A DNA stretch of 44,100 nucleotides from IMG/VR virus record IMGVR_UViG_3300047547_000029, positions 1 through 44,100 of that record; one strand, 5' to 3'. The notes beneath the pieces were generated by a model, which did no database searches, was not told where the DNA came from, and saw only the letters and a program-made list of their open reading frames with translations. Within the stretch, counting starts at the first letter, position 1, and each line of letters begins with the position of its first letter. Source of the stretch: a virus. A program made the position numbers and the translations under genes. Positions 31,877 through 39,697 of this stretch are shown here, piece after piece.

Positions 31877-32353
31877 ATGTTTGATTTTATAAAGTCTTTG
31901 TTTCAACAACGCACTGAAATATTTGTCTGTTTTGATGGTGATCAAACCAGTGCTGAATTCGTAAAATCGGTGCTTGCGAATCGAAAACAAAATATCAAAT
32001 ATCTGTTGATTCACTCACATCTACATGCACCAAAAAAGCTAGCTGCACTGGGTATTGAAATGAAAATTGCACCTAAGTTTGGCAAAGAGTCTACAGATAA
32101 CATGATTGCAGTTAATGTAACTATGGAATGTTGTACCAACAAACATCTCCGAGAAGTTCATATTGTGTCAGGGGACGGTGATACAATCGATATGTGTTAT
32201 ACTCTTGCAAAAGAATTTCCAAACATTAAGTTCTTCTACAATCATTTGGGTTCACGCAAATTGAAGAAGGGAATTGGTGCGTTTGTTGCTAATGGTCCAT
32301 GCAACTTAAAATTTGCATGCGTTTCATCTAAAATTAACCACGATATATCATGA
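31877..32353 (+). CDS. NYN/PIN-like putative ribonuclease
   Basis: 158 residues. The acidic motifs match the NYN branch of PIN-like nucleases: FVCFDGDQTSAEF (Asp20, Asp22), KESTDNMIAVNV (Asp74) and VHIVSGDGDTIDM (Asp100, Asp102), each at the end of a predicted strand. The rest follows an alternating beta/alpha pattern, and the C-terminus is basic (GSRKLKKGIG). These proteins usually cut RNA, but this one has not been tested. It overlaps RNA ligase 1 by 4 nt, so the two are made together, which suggests linked RNA cleavage and repair. Confidence 0.65.
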   Translation: MFDFIKSLFQQRTEIFVCFDGDQTSAEFVKSVLANRKQNIKYLLIHSHLHAPKKLAALGIEMKIAPKFGKESTDNMIAVNVTMECCTNKHLREVHIVSGDGDTIDMCYTLAKEFPNIKFFYNHLGSRKLKKGIGAFVANGPCNLKFACVSSKINHDIS

Positions 32354-33495
32354 CATTTGAAACTACTACATACAATGAGTTGATTGAACTCTGTAAAAAT
32401 TCAACTACGTTTTTCTTCAAAGACTTTGAAGTTGATACTAGAACATATCGCATCTTTAACTACCGTCTTGCTTCGTGGACTGAATTTCAGAAACCGTCTG
32501 CTATCAACTGTCGTGGTACAATGTACGATATCACCAATGACCCAAAATTAGTGAGTCTTCCAATGGAAAAGTTCTTCAATTATGAAGAAGGTACAGTGGA
32601 TCACACGCTAGGTAAAATGACCATTAAAATGGAGAAACTTGATGGTTCATTGATTTCAACTTATATTCACAACAATGAGTTGAAACTAAAATCTAAAGCA
32701 TCATTGACTTCAGATCAAGCAATTGCATCTATGAAGTTTCTAGCCTTGCCCCAAAATCAACAGTTCAACTCTGAGCTGTATTTGCTCACTCAGATGGGCA
32801 ATGTAACTGTTAATCTAGAATACACTGCACCAACAAATCGTGTGGTTGTGCCATATCAAACAGAAGATTTGACTATTATTTCTGTTCGAGCACATACAGG
32901 AATAGATGTGTATGGTAATGCAGCCAAAGATATGTTTATAGCAAATGGTATGAATGTACTTGCTACAAAAGTGGTTGCATCTGAACCAATCCATATGGTT
33001 ACAGATCAACTCAAATACATTGATATGTTGAGGACTGAAAGAGTAGGCGAAGGATACGTCATTGAAATTGTAAACAGTGATCGGTCATATAGAGTCAAAG
33101 TTAAGAACAATACATACTTGACATTACATCGAACCAAGGATAGTGTTAACAATCCAAAACGTCTTTTTGAAGCAATTTTGGATGAAACTGCCGATGATTT
33201 GCGCTCATTGTTTGCTGATGACGAGTATACACTGAATACAATTGCTGATATGGAACGTAAAGTAATCCCAGTCTACAATTATATTGTATGTACAGTTGAT
33301 AATTTCTATACCCAATATAAGAACCTAGACCGCAAGAGCTTTGCATTAAAGGCTCAAGCTGAGCATAATAAATTTATGGGGTTGATTATGACATTGTATG
33401 TTGGGCAACAACCAGACTATAAAGGCTTTTCAAAGAAGAACATGAAGGAGCTTTTTGGTGTTAATGATGCTACAGTTACTCCTAATGAAGACTAA
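32350..33495 (+). CDS. rnlA: RNA ligase 1 (RnlA)
   Basis: 381 residues (T4 Rnl1 374). An ATP-dependent RNA ligase that in T4 reseals tRNA cut by host anticodon nuclease. Conserved parts: RTYRIFNYRLASW, CRGTMYDI, SLPMEKFFNYEE, motif I EKLDGSL with nucleophile Lys96, NLEYTAPTNRVVVPYQ, EGYVIEIVN and the tRNA-specific C-terminal domain with AIL DETADDLRSLFADDEY. All ligase motifs look intact. No polynucleotide kinase-phosphatase is in the window. Confidence 0.95.
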   Translation: MTFETTTYNELIELCKNSTTFFFKDFEVDTRTYRIFNYRLASWTEFQKPSAINCRGTMYDITNDPKLVSLPMEKFFNYEEGTVDHTLGKMTIKMEKLDGSLISTYIHNNELKLKSKASLTSDQAIASMKFLALPQNQQFNSELYLLTQMGNVTVNLEYTAPTNRVVVPYQTEDLTIISVRAHTGIDVYGNAAKDMFIANGMNVLATKVVASEPIHMVTDQLKYIDMLRTERVGEGYVIEIVNSDRSYRVKVKNNTYLTLHRTKDSVNNPKRLFEAILDETADDLRSLFADDEYTLNTIADMERKVIPVYNYIVCTVDNFYTQYKNLDRKSFALKAQAEHNKFMGLIMTLYVGQQPDYKGFSKKNMKELFGVNDATVTPNED

Positions 33496-33507
33496 ATGAC
33501 TAAAGAA

Positions 33508-33536
33508 AAACCAGTACGAAAGCACTGGTTTCTTTT
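33508..33536 (+). terminator. Rho-independent terminator after rnlA
   Basis: AAACCAGT (33508-33515), inner loop with GAAA, ACTGGTTT (33524-33531), then CTTTTT. It closes the long plus-strand early region. Confidence 0.85.
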
Positions 33537-33552
33537 TATGTATACAGAACAC

Positions 33553-33637
33553 ACGAGAACACGTTCTCTTACATTTTATTCAGATTTTAATGTGGTGTGT
33601 TATGTGTGCATAATAACTTAGCAGACAACGTTCTCGT
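33553..33637. repeat. GAGAAC/GTTCTC repeats in the convergent gap
   Basis: GAGAAC-AC-GTTCTC (33555-33568) is a local palindrome. GTTCTCGT recurs at 33630-33637 and can pair with ACGAGAAC at 33553-33560. The repeats lie between the rnlA terminator and the stop of the minus gene at 33637. Role unknown. Confidence 0.4.
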
Positions 33638-33864
33638 TAAAATAAATGTTTATATTTTGTGAGGTAACTTTGTACTCTCTGCTTTGATGCTTCGTTTTCA
33701 GCAGTATCGGCACCTTGCATCTCTTGCCATTTAGCTTGGTTTGATTGCACAGTCTGCATATATTCATGCCATGGTTGAGTTGCAGTCCTGTACCACTTAT
33801 CTGCAATTCTGTCGTTGCATGCGTCTGGTGTATCTGAACCAAACATTGATTTTTGAGCTGACAT
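33637..33864 (-). CDS. Unknown 75-residue late-region protein
   Basis: The ATG at 33864 (MSAQKSMFGSDTPDAC) is preferred. The frame is open further upstream, but that part overlaps the preceding gene. The protein is polar, with several Trp and Gln residues (KWYRTATQPWHEYMQTVQSNQAKWQEMQG) and a long helix to the C-terminus. It lies 22 nt after the gene at 33887 on the same strand. No family recognised. Confidence 0.55.
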   Translation of the reverse strand: MSAQKSMFGSDTPDACNDRIADKWYRTATQPWHEYMQTVQSNQAKWQEMQGADTAENEASKQRVQSYLTKYKHLF

Positions 33865-33886
33865 TTTATTATTCTTTCTTTCAGTA

Positions 33887-34234
33887 TTACCTGAGTGTGT
33901 GTTGCAAGGAGTATGGTAACTTGCTGTGGATGTCCAAGAAACCTGGTTTTCTATCATCTATTGGGTGATGTTCAAGGTATACATTGGTACCAGTGTCAAT
34001 GTGTGTTAATTTGACAGCATCGGATGTTGAATCAACAACAGAAAACCCATTTGATTGTAGTTTTGAAACTACATCATTCATTCTAAAGTTTGAACTCCTG
34101 ACATCATGCATATACCGTACGTATGGCATCGTAAATGGTATATGTGTTGTGTTAAACATAGATGCAACAATATGGCTAACATCACGTACAGGACTTTGAT
34201 GTACTGGTCTATTGAATGTGAATGATTGTTGCAT
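33887..34234 (-). CDS. Unknown 115-residue late-region protein
   Basis: The ATG at 34234 (MQQSFTFNRPVHQSPVRD) follows the stop of a 24-residue ORF by one base. The sequence has HIVASMFNTTHIPFTMPYVRYMHDVR and then a compact domain MNDVVSKLQSNGFSVVDSTSDAVKLTHIDTGTNVYLEHH. No motif recognised. A TTAAATA box upstream suggests late expression and perhaps a virion place. Uncertain. Confidence 0.6.
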   Translation of the reverse strand: MQQSFTFNRPVHQSPVRDVSHIVASMFNTTHIPFTMPYVRYMHDVRSSNFRMNDVVSKLQSNGFSVVDSTSDAVKLTHIDTGTNVYLEHHPIDDRKPGFLDIHSKLPYSLQHTLR

Positions 34235-34235
34235 T

Positions 34236-34310
34236 TTAATTAAATCTATAGTTAGAAGAATCTCCACCATACGAGTCACGGAAATCAGCACCAACTCTAT
34301 CGTATTGCAT
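34236..34310 (-). CDS. 24-residue micro-ORF
   Basis: A short frame, MQYDRVGADFRDSYGGDSSN followed by YRFN, with a near-ideal AAAGGA site 5 nt before its ATG at 34310. It ends 1 nt before the next gene, whose own ribosome site is weak, so its translation may feed that gene. It lies 23 nt below a TTAAATA box. It could be a real peptide or a leader ORF. Confidence 0.45.
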   Translation of the reverse strand: MQYDRVGADFRDSYGGDSSNYRFN

Positions 34311-34332
34311 AGAATCCTTTTATTTTATATAT

Positions 34333-34339
34333 TATTTAA
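34333..34339 (-). promoter_or_regulatory. Possible late promoter element TTAAATA
   Basis: On the minus strand, TTAAATA (34339-34333) lies in the divergent gap to the homing endonuclease, 23 nt before the micro-ORF ATG. Confidence 0.35.
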
Positions 34340-34449
34340 CGAACAATCAACAAGCGTAGAACATATAAATTATGTAAACGCAACTTCCACTCAAATCTTG
34401 TGTTATACTACAATACAAACGTAGAGAATCGTTGAAACGAGTGTAACAT

Positions 34450-36108
34450 ATGACAACTGTAGCGGAATTGATTCGAAAATATGTGTACAGTGCTTCTGGT
34501 AGGTCTATAAATGCTAGAATGAATGAAGTACATTTGCGCAATAACGGGTATTCATCACCTGTTGATGAGATGTTGAAAGCAACATCCGAATTTTCTGATA
34601 TGTCTTTCACAGAACGTTTACGAATGTTTGTGTTTGATAAGATTCGACATAATGTATGCAATACCTGTGGTGTTGAGCTTAGAATATGGGATAGTGATGA
34701 TTGGAAGCGATTCTGTTCAAAGAAGTGTGCTCAATCGCATCCGGACACGAAGGCCAAGGTGGCCAGTGGCCAGAAATCTATTGACTGGGATGTTGCTATA
34801 GAAAAACGAAAACAGTCAATGCTAGAGCGACATGGCGTTGAATACTACTCACAGACTGAAAGTGCAAAACAGGCGTTTGTTGAACGAACAAAGATTGCAT
34901 GGGCAACTTCCGAACAAAAACAAGCTAGATTGACAACCAGAAAGCAAACCAATATCGAACGGTATGGTTATGAGCATAACTTGTCGATTGTTGGAGCTCG
35001 AGAATCTGCTGTTATAAAGTCAAGTGAAACTAAACGAAAGCATTCACAGGAACGTAAAATTGATATAGCAGACAAGTATCGCAAATCTGTATGTAACTCA
35101 CTTGCATTTGATGTTATCACTAGCAAGAAGGCTATGACGGTACTGTACGATGTTGATAAACTGTCTATAATACAGATTTCAAATGAATTTGATGTGCATA
35201 GAGATGCAATTGAGAGAGCATTAATCCGGTTTAATATTCAAATCGATAATGTCCGTGAACAATCATCTCTACGGTCACATAAGGAAACATCGTTGTTTAT
35301 GTGGATTCAGTCCATATGCCCATCTGCTGTGCAAAGTTCTCGGCATGGTAGAAAGCAAATGGATATACTAGTACCAGAAAAACGACTTATCATTGAGTTC
35401 AATGGCGTATACTGGCATTCTGATGCAAAGTTGAAAACGCATCGATATCACCAGATGAAACATGATTACTTTGTCTGCGCTGGGTATAGATATGTTCAAA
35501 TATGGGAAGATGACTGGGATCGCAGGACAGACACTGTTAAAATGTTTCTAACAAATTTGATCGGAGCAAATTGCAACAGAATAGGTGCTAGACGAACTAC
35601 TGTTGTGTCGTTAAACACAACGGAGTATAAGACGTTCATGGAAACCCATCACATGCAAGGTGAGTCCAATGCTAGTATTCGATATGGATTGATGTTTGAT
35701 AGTAAAGTAGTTGCTGCTATAGGGTTCATCAAAGACAACGACGGGTACAATTTAGTTAGATATGCAAATACTAATGTAACAGGCGCATTTAGTAAACTAT
35801 TAACAACTTTCAACAGAAACTATTCTCCTAAGTGGGTGAAGACATTTGGCGATCTTGAAATAGTAGATCAATTTGATAACGTATACTTACAGAATGGATT
35901 CGTTGAACAATATAAACTGTCACCGGATTATAGGTACTTCAACAGACTAACACATAAGCGTGAACATAAGTTTGCATGGAGAAAATCTAAATTCAAACGT
36001 ATTGGGTATGACGTTGATAATTATACGGAACACGAACTATCTAAACAACATGGGTTGCTTAGGTGTTGGGATTCTGGAAAGGTTTGTTATATCAAACACT
36101 ACTCGTAA
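34450..36108 (+). CDS. Free-standing Vsr-like homing endonuclease
   Basis: 552 residues. Order of parts: an N-terminal zinc finger (Cys70, Cys73, Cys89, Cys93); two copies of a basic DNA-binding repeat with ERHGVEYYSQT and ERYGYEHNLS (about 118-180); a helix-turn-helix (about 229-262, KLSIIQISNEFDVHRDAIERAL); a Vsr/EDxHD nuclease core with MDILVPEKRLIIEFNGVYWHSD (Asp305, Glu316, His323, Asp325) and YVQIWEDDW; and a C-terminal domain from about 375 (ETHHMQGESNASIRYGLMFDSKVVAAIGF) often fused to such enzymes. It lies against the capsid gene on the opposite strand, a typical site for a mobile endonuclease. Full length and apparently intact. Confidence 0.85.
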   Translation: MTTVAELIRKYVYSASGRSINARMNEVHLRNNGYSSPVDEMLKATSEFSDMSFTERLRMFVFDKIRHNVCNTCGVELRIWDSDDWKRFCSKKCAQSHPDTKAKVASGQKSIDWDVAIEKRKQSMLERHGVEYYSQTESAKQAFVERTKIAWATSEQKQARLTTRKQTNIERYGYEHNLSIVGARESAVIKSSETKRKHSQERKIDIADKYRKSVCNSLAFDVITSKKAMTVLYDVDKLSIIQISNEFDVHRDAIERALIRFNIQIDNVREQSSLRSHKETSLFMWIQSICPSAVQSSRHGRKQMDILVPEKRLIIEFNGVYWHSDAKLKTHRYHQMKHDYFVCAGYRYVQIWEDDWDRRTDTVKMFLTNLIGANCNRIGARRTTVVSLNTTEYKTFMETHHMQGESNASIRYGLMFDSKVVAAIGFIKDNDGYNLVRYANTNVTGAFSKLLTTFNRNYSPKWVKTFGDLEIVDQFDNVYLQNGFVEQYKLSPDYRYFNRLTHKREHKFAWRKSKFKRIGYDVDNYTEHELSKQHGLLRCWDSGKVCYIKHYS

Positions 36109-36111
36109 TAA

Positions 36112-36135
36112 AAAAGGACTCCGAAGAGTCCTTTT
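36112..36135. terminator. Bidirectional terminator between the endonuclease and gene 23
   Basis: AAAAGGACTC (36112-36121), loop CGAA, GAGTCCTTTT (36126-36135). T-runs occur on both strands (TTTTGTGTT on plus; TTTTTATTA on minus). It serves the two convergent genes. Confidence 0.85.
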
Positions 36136-36138
36136 GTG

Positions 36139-36167
36139 TTGACATATACTGCACTTGGCAGTATAAT
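36139..36167 (+). promoter_or_regulatory. Perfect sigma70 promoter antisense to gene 23
   Basis: TTGACA (36139-36144), 17 nt, TATAAT (36162-36167), starting 3 nt after the terminator. The spacer and -10 contain the inverted repeat TATACTGC-ACTTG-GCAGTATA (36145-36165). Transcription would enter the 3' end of the capsid gene in antisense. No plus-strand gene follows. Confidence 0.75.
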
Positions 36168-36171
36168 TGAC

Positions 36172-37509
36172 TTATAGCAGGTTCTTGATAGAAATTCTGC
36201 GGAAGAACACGTTGCTGTTAGCAGCCAAGCCATCGCTAGACACAGCAGTAGGAACTGCGTATGGGTGAGCAACGACGCCGTATCTCTGGCGGAAGGCAAG
36301 TTTGGGCTGAAAGGTGTTAGGATCAACAGCACGGAACAACTGTAGTGGTTGGTATGGTGCGTAGAACAAACCAGCTTGGTAGGGGTTTTGACCTTTGTGA
36401 CCAATAACAGCGTAGTGAGTGTTAGCACCACCGTTAGCTAGGTAAGGATCAACGAACACTTTGAAGCGACCGTTTAGGATACCAGCAAATGTAGTGGATG
36501 CTTCGTCTACAACGTCTGTACCTTGGATAGCAGGGTTGTAATCAAGTACGCCAGCCATAGCTAGAGCAGAAGCCACATCGCTGGAACAGATGATGAAGTT
36601 ACCACGACCCAAACGAGTCTGTTGAGCAATAACGTTAGCGTCACGTTCCATTTGGAACATTAGACCTTTAAACTTCTCAACAGACCAACGACCACCAGCA
36701 TCCTGGTCCATATCGAAAATACCAGGAGTTACAGTTGCTTGAGCACCAGGCTTAGCAGAAACAGCGATCGTACGAACGATTTCGCGGTTTAGTTCAGCAG
36801 TGATCTCAGTGGATAGGATGTTGATGAGTTCTTGTTCAGCATCTAGACCATGTAGGGCCTTCAAATCCTGAACTAGTTCAACGCTGTACTCGGCCTTTAG
36901 AGCACGGGTCTTAGCTTCAACAGCTTTCTTTTCAATGGTTAGAGCCATGGAACCGAAAGCGTTACCACCTTGGGAACCTAGAGCTTCACCAGTAGCAGTG
37001 CTCATTGCAGTGCCGTAAGTGAAGTCAGTACCAGGACTAGCAACGGTGTCGTTTAGAACGGCAGGGTTAGAACCACGTTGGGTATCATCAGCACCTTGAG
37101 TACCAGCAGCAACGGTCTTGTCACCAGAGAAGGTGGAGTCAGCTTCGTTGTATAGAGCTTCGGAACCGTTTTGTGCAGTGTAACGAGCCTTCATTGCGAA
37201 GATGAGGCCAGTTGGCTGACTTAGAGGTTGAACGCCACATACATCATAAGCGATTAGTTGGGGCATGGTACGACGAACCAAGCTGATCAATACTGGATCA
37301 TACTTTGCAACGCCGTTGCTGTCACCGTAGGAACCTACGCTGTTAGCAGGAGCATCTTCGAATAGAGCCTGACGTGATTCGATGTTAGCAATCTCTTGGT
37401 TTTCTAAGAGACGTGCAGTTACTTTACGACGATATTCGTCTTTAATTGGTGCAACGCCTTCTGCGTCTAGCACAGGGCTCCACTTTTCTACTAGGTCCAT
37501 TTTAGCCAT
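36172..37509 (-). CDS. 23: Major capsid protein gp23
   Basis: 445 residues (T4 gp23 521, here with a shorter insertion domain). HK97-fold shell protein. The N-terminal MDLVEKWSPVLDAEG and VTARLLENQE form the propeptide. A gp21 cleavage site fits LFE/DAPANSVG, close to residue 50. The shell body includes VLISLVRRTMPQLIAYDVCGVQPLSQPTGLIFAMKARY, a long central helix region (EKKAVEAKTRALKAEYSVELVQDLKALHGLDAEQEL) and the C-terminal FRQRYGVVAHPYA. AGGA precedes the ATG. A GTAAATA box lies 48 nt upstream. Codon use is the least AT-biased in the window, fitting very high expression. Confidence 0.97.
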   Translation of the reverse strand: MAKMDLVEKWSPVLDAEGVAPIKDEYRRKVTARLLENQEIANIESRQALFEDAPANSVGSYGDSNGVAKYDPVLISLVRRTMPQLIAYDVCGVQPLSQPTGLIFAMKARYTAQNGSEALYNEADSTFSGDKTVAAGTQGADDTQRGSNPAVLNDTVASPGTDFTYGTAMSTATGEALGSQGGNAFGSMALTIEKKAVEAKTRALKAEYSVELVQDLKALHGLDAEQELINILSTEITAELNREIVRTIAVSAKPGAQATVTPGIFDMDQDAGGRWSVEKFKGLMFQMERDANVIAQQTRLGRGNFIICSSDVASALAMAGVLDYNPAIQGTDVVDEASTTFAGILNGRFKVFVDPYLANGGANTHYAVIGHKGQNPYQAGLFYAPYQPLQLFRAVDPNTFQPKLAFRQRYGVVAHPYAVPTAVSSDGLAANSNVFFRRISIKNLL

Positions 37510-37535
37510 TTTGACTTCCTTTTATTAAAAATTAG

Positions 37536-37549
37536 ACTGATGAATCAGT
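37536..37549 (-). promoter_or_regulatory. Hairpin in the gene 23 leader
   Basis: ACTGAT-GA-ATCAGT forms a 6-bp stem just after the start predicted from the GTAAATA box at 37558-37564. It would sit at the 5' end of the capsid mRNA and may stabilise it. Confidence 0.35.
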
Positions 37550-37557
37550 TTGTAATG

Positions 37558-37564
37558 TATTTAC
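37558..37564 (-). promoter_or_regulatory. Late promoter element GTAAATA for gene 23
   Basis: On the minus strand, GTAAATA (37564-37558) lies within the short gap after gene 22, 48 nt before the gene 23 ATG. The same box precedes gene 22. Confidence 0.5.
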
Positions 37565-37571
37565 TGTAATG

Positions 37572-38609
37572 TTATTTCTTGCCTAGGGCACGAACATAAC
37601 GGTCCATTACTGTGTTTTCAGTAACGGTTTCCACATGAGAACCATCTTCAACGATTTCAGGCGTCTTAGTTAGTTCTTCAGTTAATTGCTCTTTAGCAGC
37701 AGTTTGTTTCTGATTGAAGAATGATTGTTTTACAATGCCAAGTTTTGTTTTGAATGACTCGGAATCTTCAAACGCAAAATCTTCAGTTAGAGTTTTAAAC
37801 CGTGCTGCATCTAAACTAGTGAAGTCTTTTACGGCTTCAGTAATAATTTGTTCACGTTTAAATGCATTAACTTCTTCGGTTAGCTTGGTTAATGAGCCAA
37901 CAGTAGTAGCTAAAGCATTTTCCAATTCAGTCTTTTCTTCTAGCGCCTTTACATATACATCTACTTTGTCTTCTGGTAGATCTACATAATGTTGCTCAAA
38001 TAGGGACTTGAGATTGGTAATAAATGATTCAGTTAGTTCAGACTTGATTGCATGTTCCAGAGCAATCTTATTATCTTGTTTCCACTCCTCAGCTAGGAAG
38101 TTGAGGTATCCATCAATCTTATCACTAGTTTCTTCTTCGAGTTGTTTACTGCGAGCAATAAACTTGTCTTCGAATTCTTCAGTAAGCTTCGCTACAGCGG
38201 CATTTTGCTCTTCTTGTAGCTTGGCTTGAATTTGAGTTACTTGATCTTTGACAGCAGCTTCAAAAATAGTTTGAGCTTTTAGTTTGAATTCATCGGAGAA
38301 TTCATCACCTAGAAGATCAGAAATAGATTCAGCAACAGCTGCTTCTTCAACCTTTTCTTTCTTGTCTTCATCTGCTTCGTCTTGAACACCTTGTTGTTCA
38401 GCAGCAGCAATTTCGTCCTGCGGATTCTCACTGCCTTCAGATGAAGTTAGGTTAGGATCCATTGGATTTTCAATTTTTACAGCGGGCTCATCTTCTACAC
38501 GGTCAGCTTGACCTTGAGCTTCAGCATCTGCTGGTTGAGCTTGTGCTTGATCATCTTTATCTTCGTTCTTTGCTTCTAATAGAGCTCGAATCTGATCTTC
38601 TAGTTTCAT
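37572..38609 (-). CDS. 22: Prohead scaffold protein gp22
   Basis: 345 residues (T4 gp22 269). The main internal core protein around which gp23 assembles; it is later cut to small peptides by gp21. The N-terminus LEDQIRALLEAK is followed by an acidic, Ala/Gln-rich stretch of low complexity (about 15-90). A long coiled-coil region follows (about 95-300, FEAAVKDQVTQIQAKLQEEQNAAVAKLTEEFEDKF) and a conserved end MDRYVRALGKK. Many LxE/IxE sequences are potential gp21 cuts. The order 21-22-23 is as in T4. Confidence 0.93.
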   Translation of the reverse strand: MKLEDQIRALLEAKNEDKDDQAQAQPADAEAQGQADRVEDEPAVKIENPMDPNLTSSEGSENPQDEIAAAEQQGVQDEADEDKKEKVEEAAVAESISDLLGDEFSDEFKLKAQTIFEAAVKDQVTQIQAKLQEEQNAAVAKLTEEFEDKFIARSKQLEEETSDKIDGYLNFLAEEWKQDNKIALEHAIKSELTESFITNLKSLFEQHYVDLPEDKVDVYVKALEEKTELENALATTVGSLTKLTEEVNAFKREQIITEAVKDFTSLDAARFKTLTEDFAFEDSESFKTKLGIVKQSFFNQKQTAAKEQLTEELTKTPEIVEDGSHVETVTENTVMDRYVRALGKK

Positions 38610-38637
38610 TAGTATTCCTCGAAAAGTTCGTTAATAG

Positions 38638-38644
38638 TATTTAC
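38638..38644 (-). promoter_or_regulatory. Late promoter element GTAAATA for gene 22
   Basis: On the minus strand, GTAAATA (38644-38638) lies between the gene 21 stop and the gene 22 ATG, 29 nt before the latter. Confidence 0.45.
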
Positions 38645-38645
38645 A

Positions 38646-39302
38646 TTAGCGTTTAATCTTGTTCAAGAAATCTTGAAACGCTGCTAACTTTGCTTCTTCT
38701 AACTTTGCTGACGTTGCAACTTTAATCTTTGCCTTTGCTTCGAATAAATCCTTTGCAATGTAATGGCCATCGATTAATAGATACTCTTTTTCTTCCATTA
38801 AGTGTTGCACGAATGCATCGCTTACGCTTGGATCATGTACAATATCTGCTGCACATGTTAGAATGAAATCGTCACCAACCATTGTCTTGCCAGATTTTTT
38901 AGTTGTAGTTCCTAGACCACGACTTGATACACCAATCTTAACACCATCAGTTAACAATGCTTCTAACACCTTGCCTAGCGGTGTACTTAAAACCTTTGCT
39001 TTGCCATGGTAGTAATTACCATCTGGCTGTAGCTCAGTCGTCATAATACATGCACGTTCTGGGTCGACTTGAAGTCGACCTGGTGGGTGATTCATTTCAC
39101 CTAGAGAACGGCTTGTATTGATATACTCTTCGGTATACTTCTTAACTGCAACATCCATACCTTTTTTGCTATAGATACGACCATTACGGTTCTCTTTTGA
39201 GTGCATCAAAAATGGACCAGAGATGTACAAACGTTTAGTACCCTCAACTGTGCTTTCAGTAAGCACATCCATTTTGACATTTACATCAGTTAATAGTCTC
39301 AT
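38646..39302 (-). CDS. 21: Prohead maturation protease gp21
   Basis: 218 residues (T4 gp21 212). Serine protease of the herpesvirus-assemblin-like fold that cuts gp22, gp23 and other core proteins after (L/I)xE. The fold start LYISGPFLMHSKENRNGRIY is followed by LGEMNHPP (catalytic His), GVKIGVSSRG (catalytic Ser) and ADIVHDPSVSDAFV (Asp). The C-terminal Lys/Ala-rich tail (FEAKAKIKVATSAKLEEAK) is likely removed by self-cleavage. The start overlaps the upstream gene by 4 nt. Confidence 0.95.
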   Translation of the reverse strand: MRLLTDVNVKMDVLTESTVEGTKRLYISGPFLMHSKENRNGRIYSKKGMDVAVKKYTEEYINTSRSLGEMNHPPGRLQVDPERACIMTTELQPDGNYYHGKAKVLSTPLGKVLEALLTDGVKIGVSSRGLGTTTKKSGKTMVGDDFILTCAADIVHDPSVSDAFVQHLMEEKEYLLIDGHYIAKDLFEAKAKIKVATSAKLEEAKLAAFQDFLNKIKR

Positions 39303-39697
39303 AGGTTAACTCCTTGTTCTGGTCTAAACAGTGAACGGTAACCTTTGAGTTTCAAAAGACGTATGTATACGGTTCCCTTGCCTGTGAAATTGACTACGAG
39401 GTCATGTGTATTGTTCTGTGGATCAGCACCCCATGGCAATTCAAATTGCTCGAAGTTTTCAAACATGTTCATGATAACAACACCATTTCGAGTGATGTTT
39501 ATTTCAGAGTTGTTAGAACATGTTGCCTCAACTGAGCCCAAATTTACAGTTGGTGTTTCACCACTTAATTCTTCATTTGACTTCAAGAGGTCAGTTGCTA
39601 AACTAATGGTGGAAGAACCAGCACCAGCAACATCGTTGACAACTTTGACAATTGCTTCTATATGGTTCTGTTTAATTATTGTTTTAGTTACTGCCAT
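39299..39697 (-). CDS. Small beta-rich structural protein between genes 20 and 21
   Basis: 132 residues in the head operon. The start VTKTIIKQNHIEAIVKVVNDVAGAGSSTISLATDLLKS and the later NGVVIMNMFENFEQFELPWG and GKGTVYIRLLKLKGYRS resemble short beta-sandwich proteins found at this place in marine T4-like phages, where T4 has gp68. It could be a head decoration or core component. I cannot link it to gp68 by sequence. It overlaps both neighbours (4 and 14 nt). Confidence 0.7.
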   Translation of the reverse strand: MAVTKTIIKQNHIEAIVKVVNDVAGAGSSTISLATDLLKSNEELSGETPTVNLGSVEATCSNNSEINITRNGVVIMNMFENFEQFELPWGADPQNNTHDLVVNFTGKGTVYIRLLKLKGYRSLFRPEQGVNL

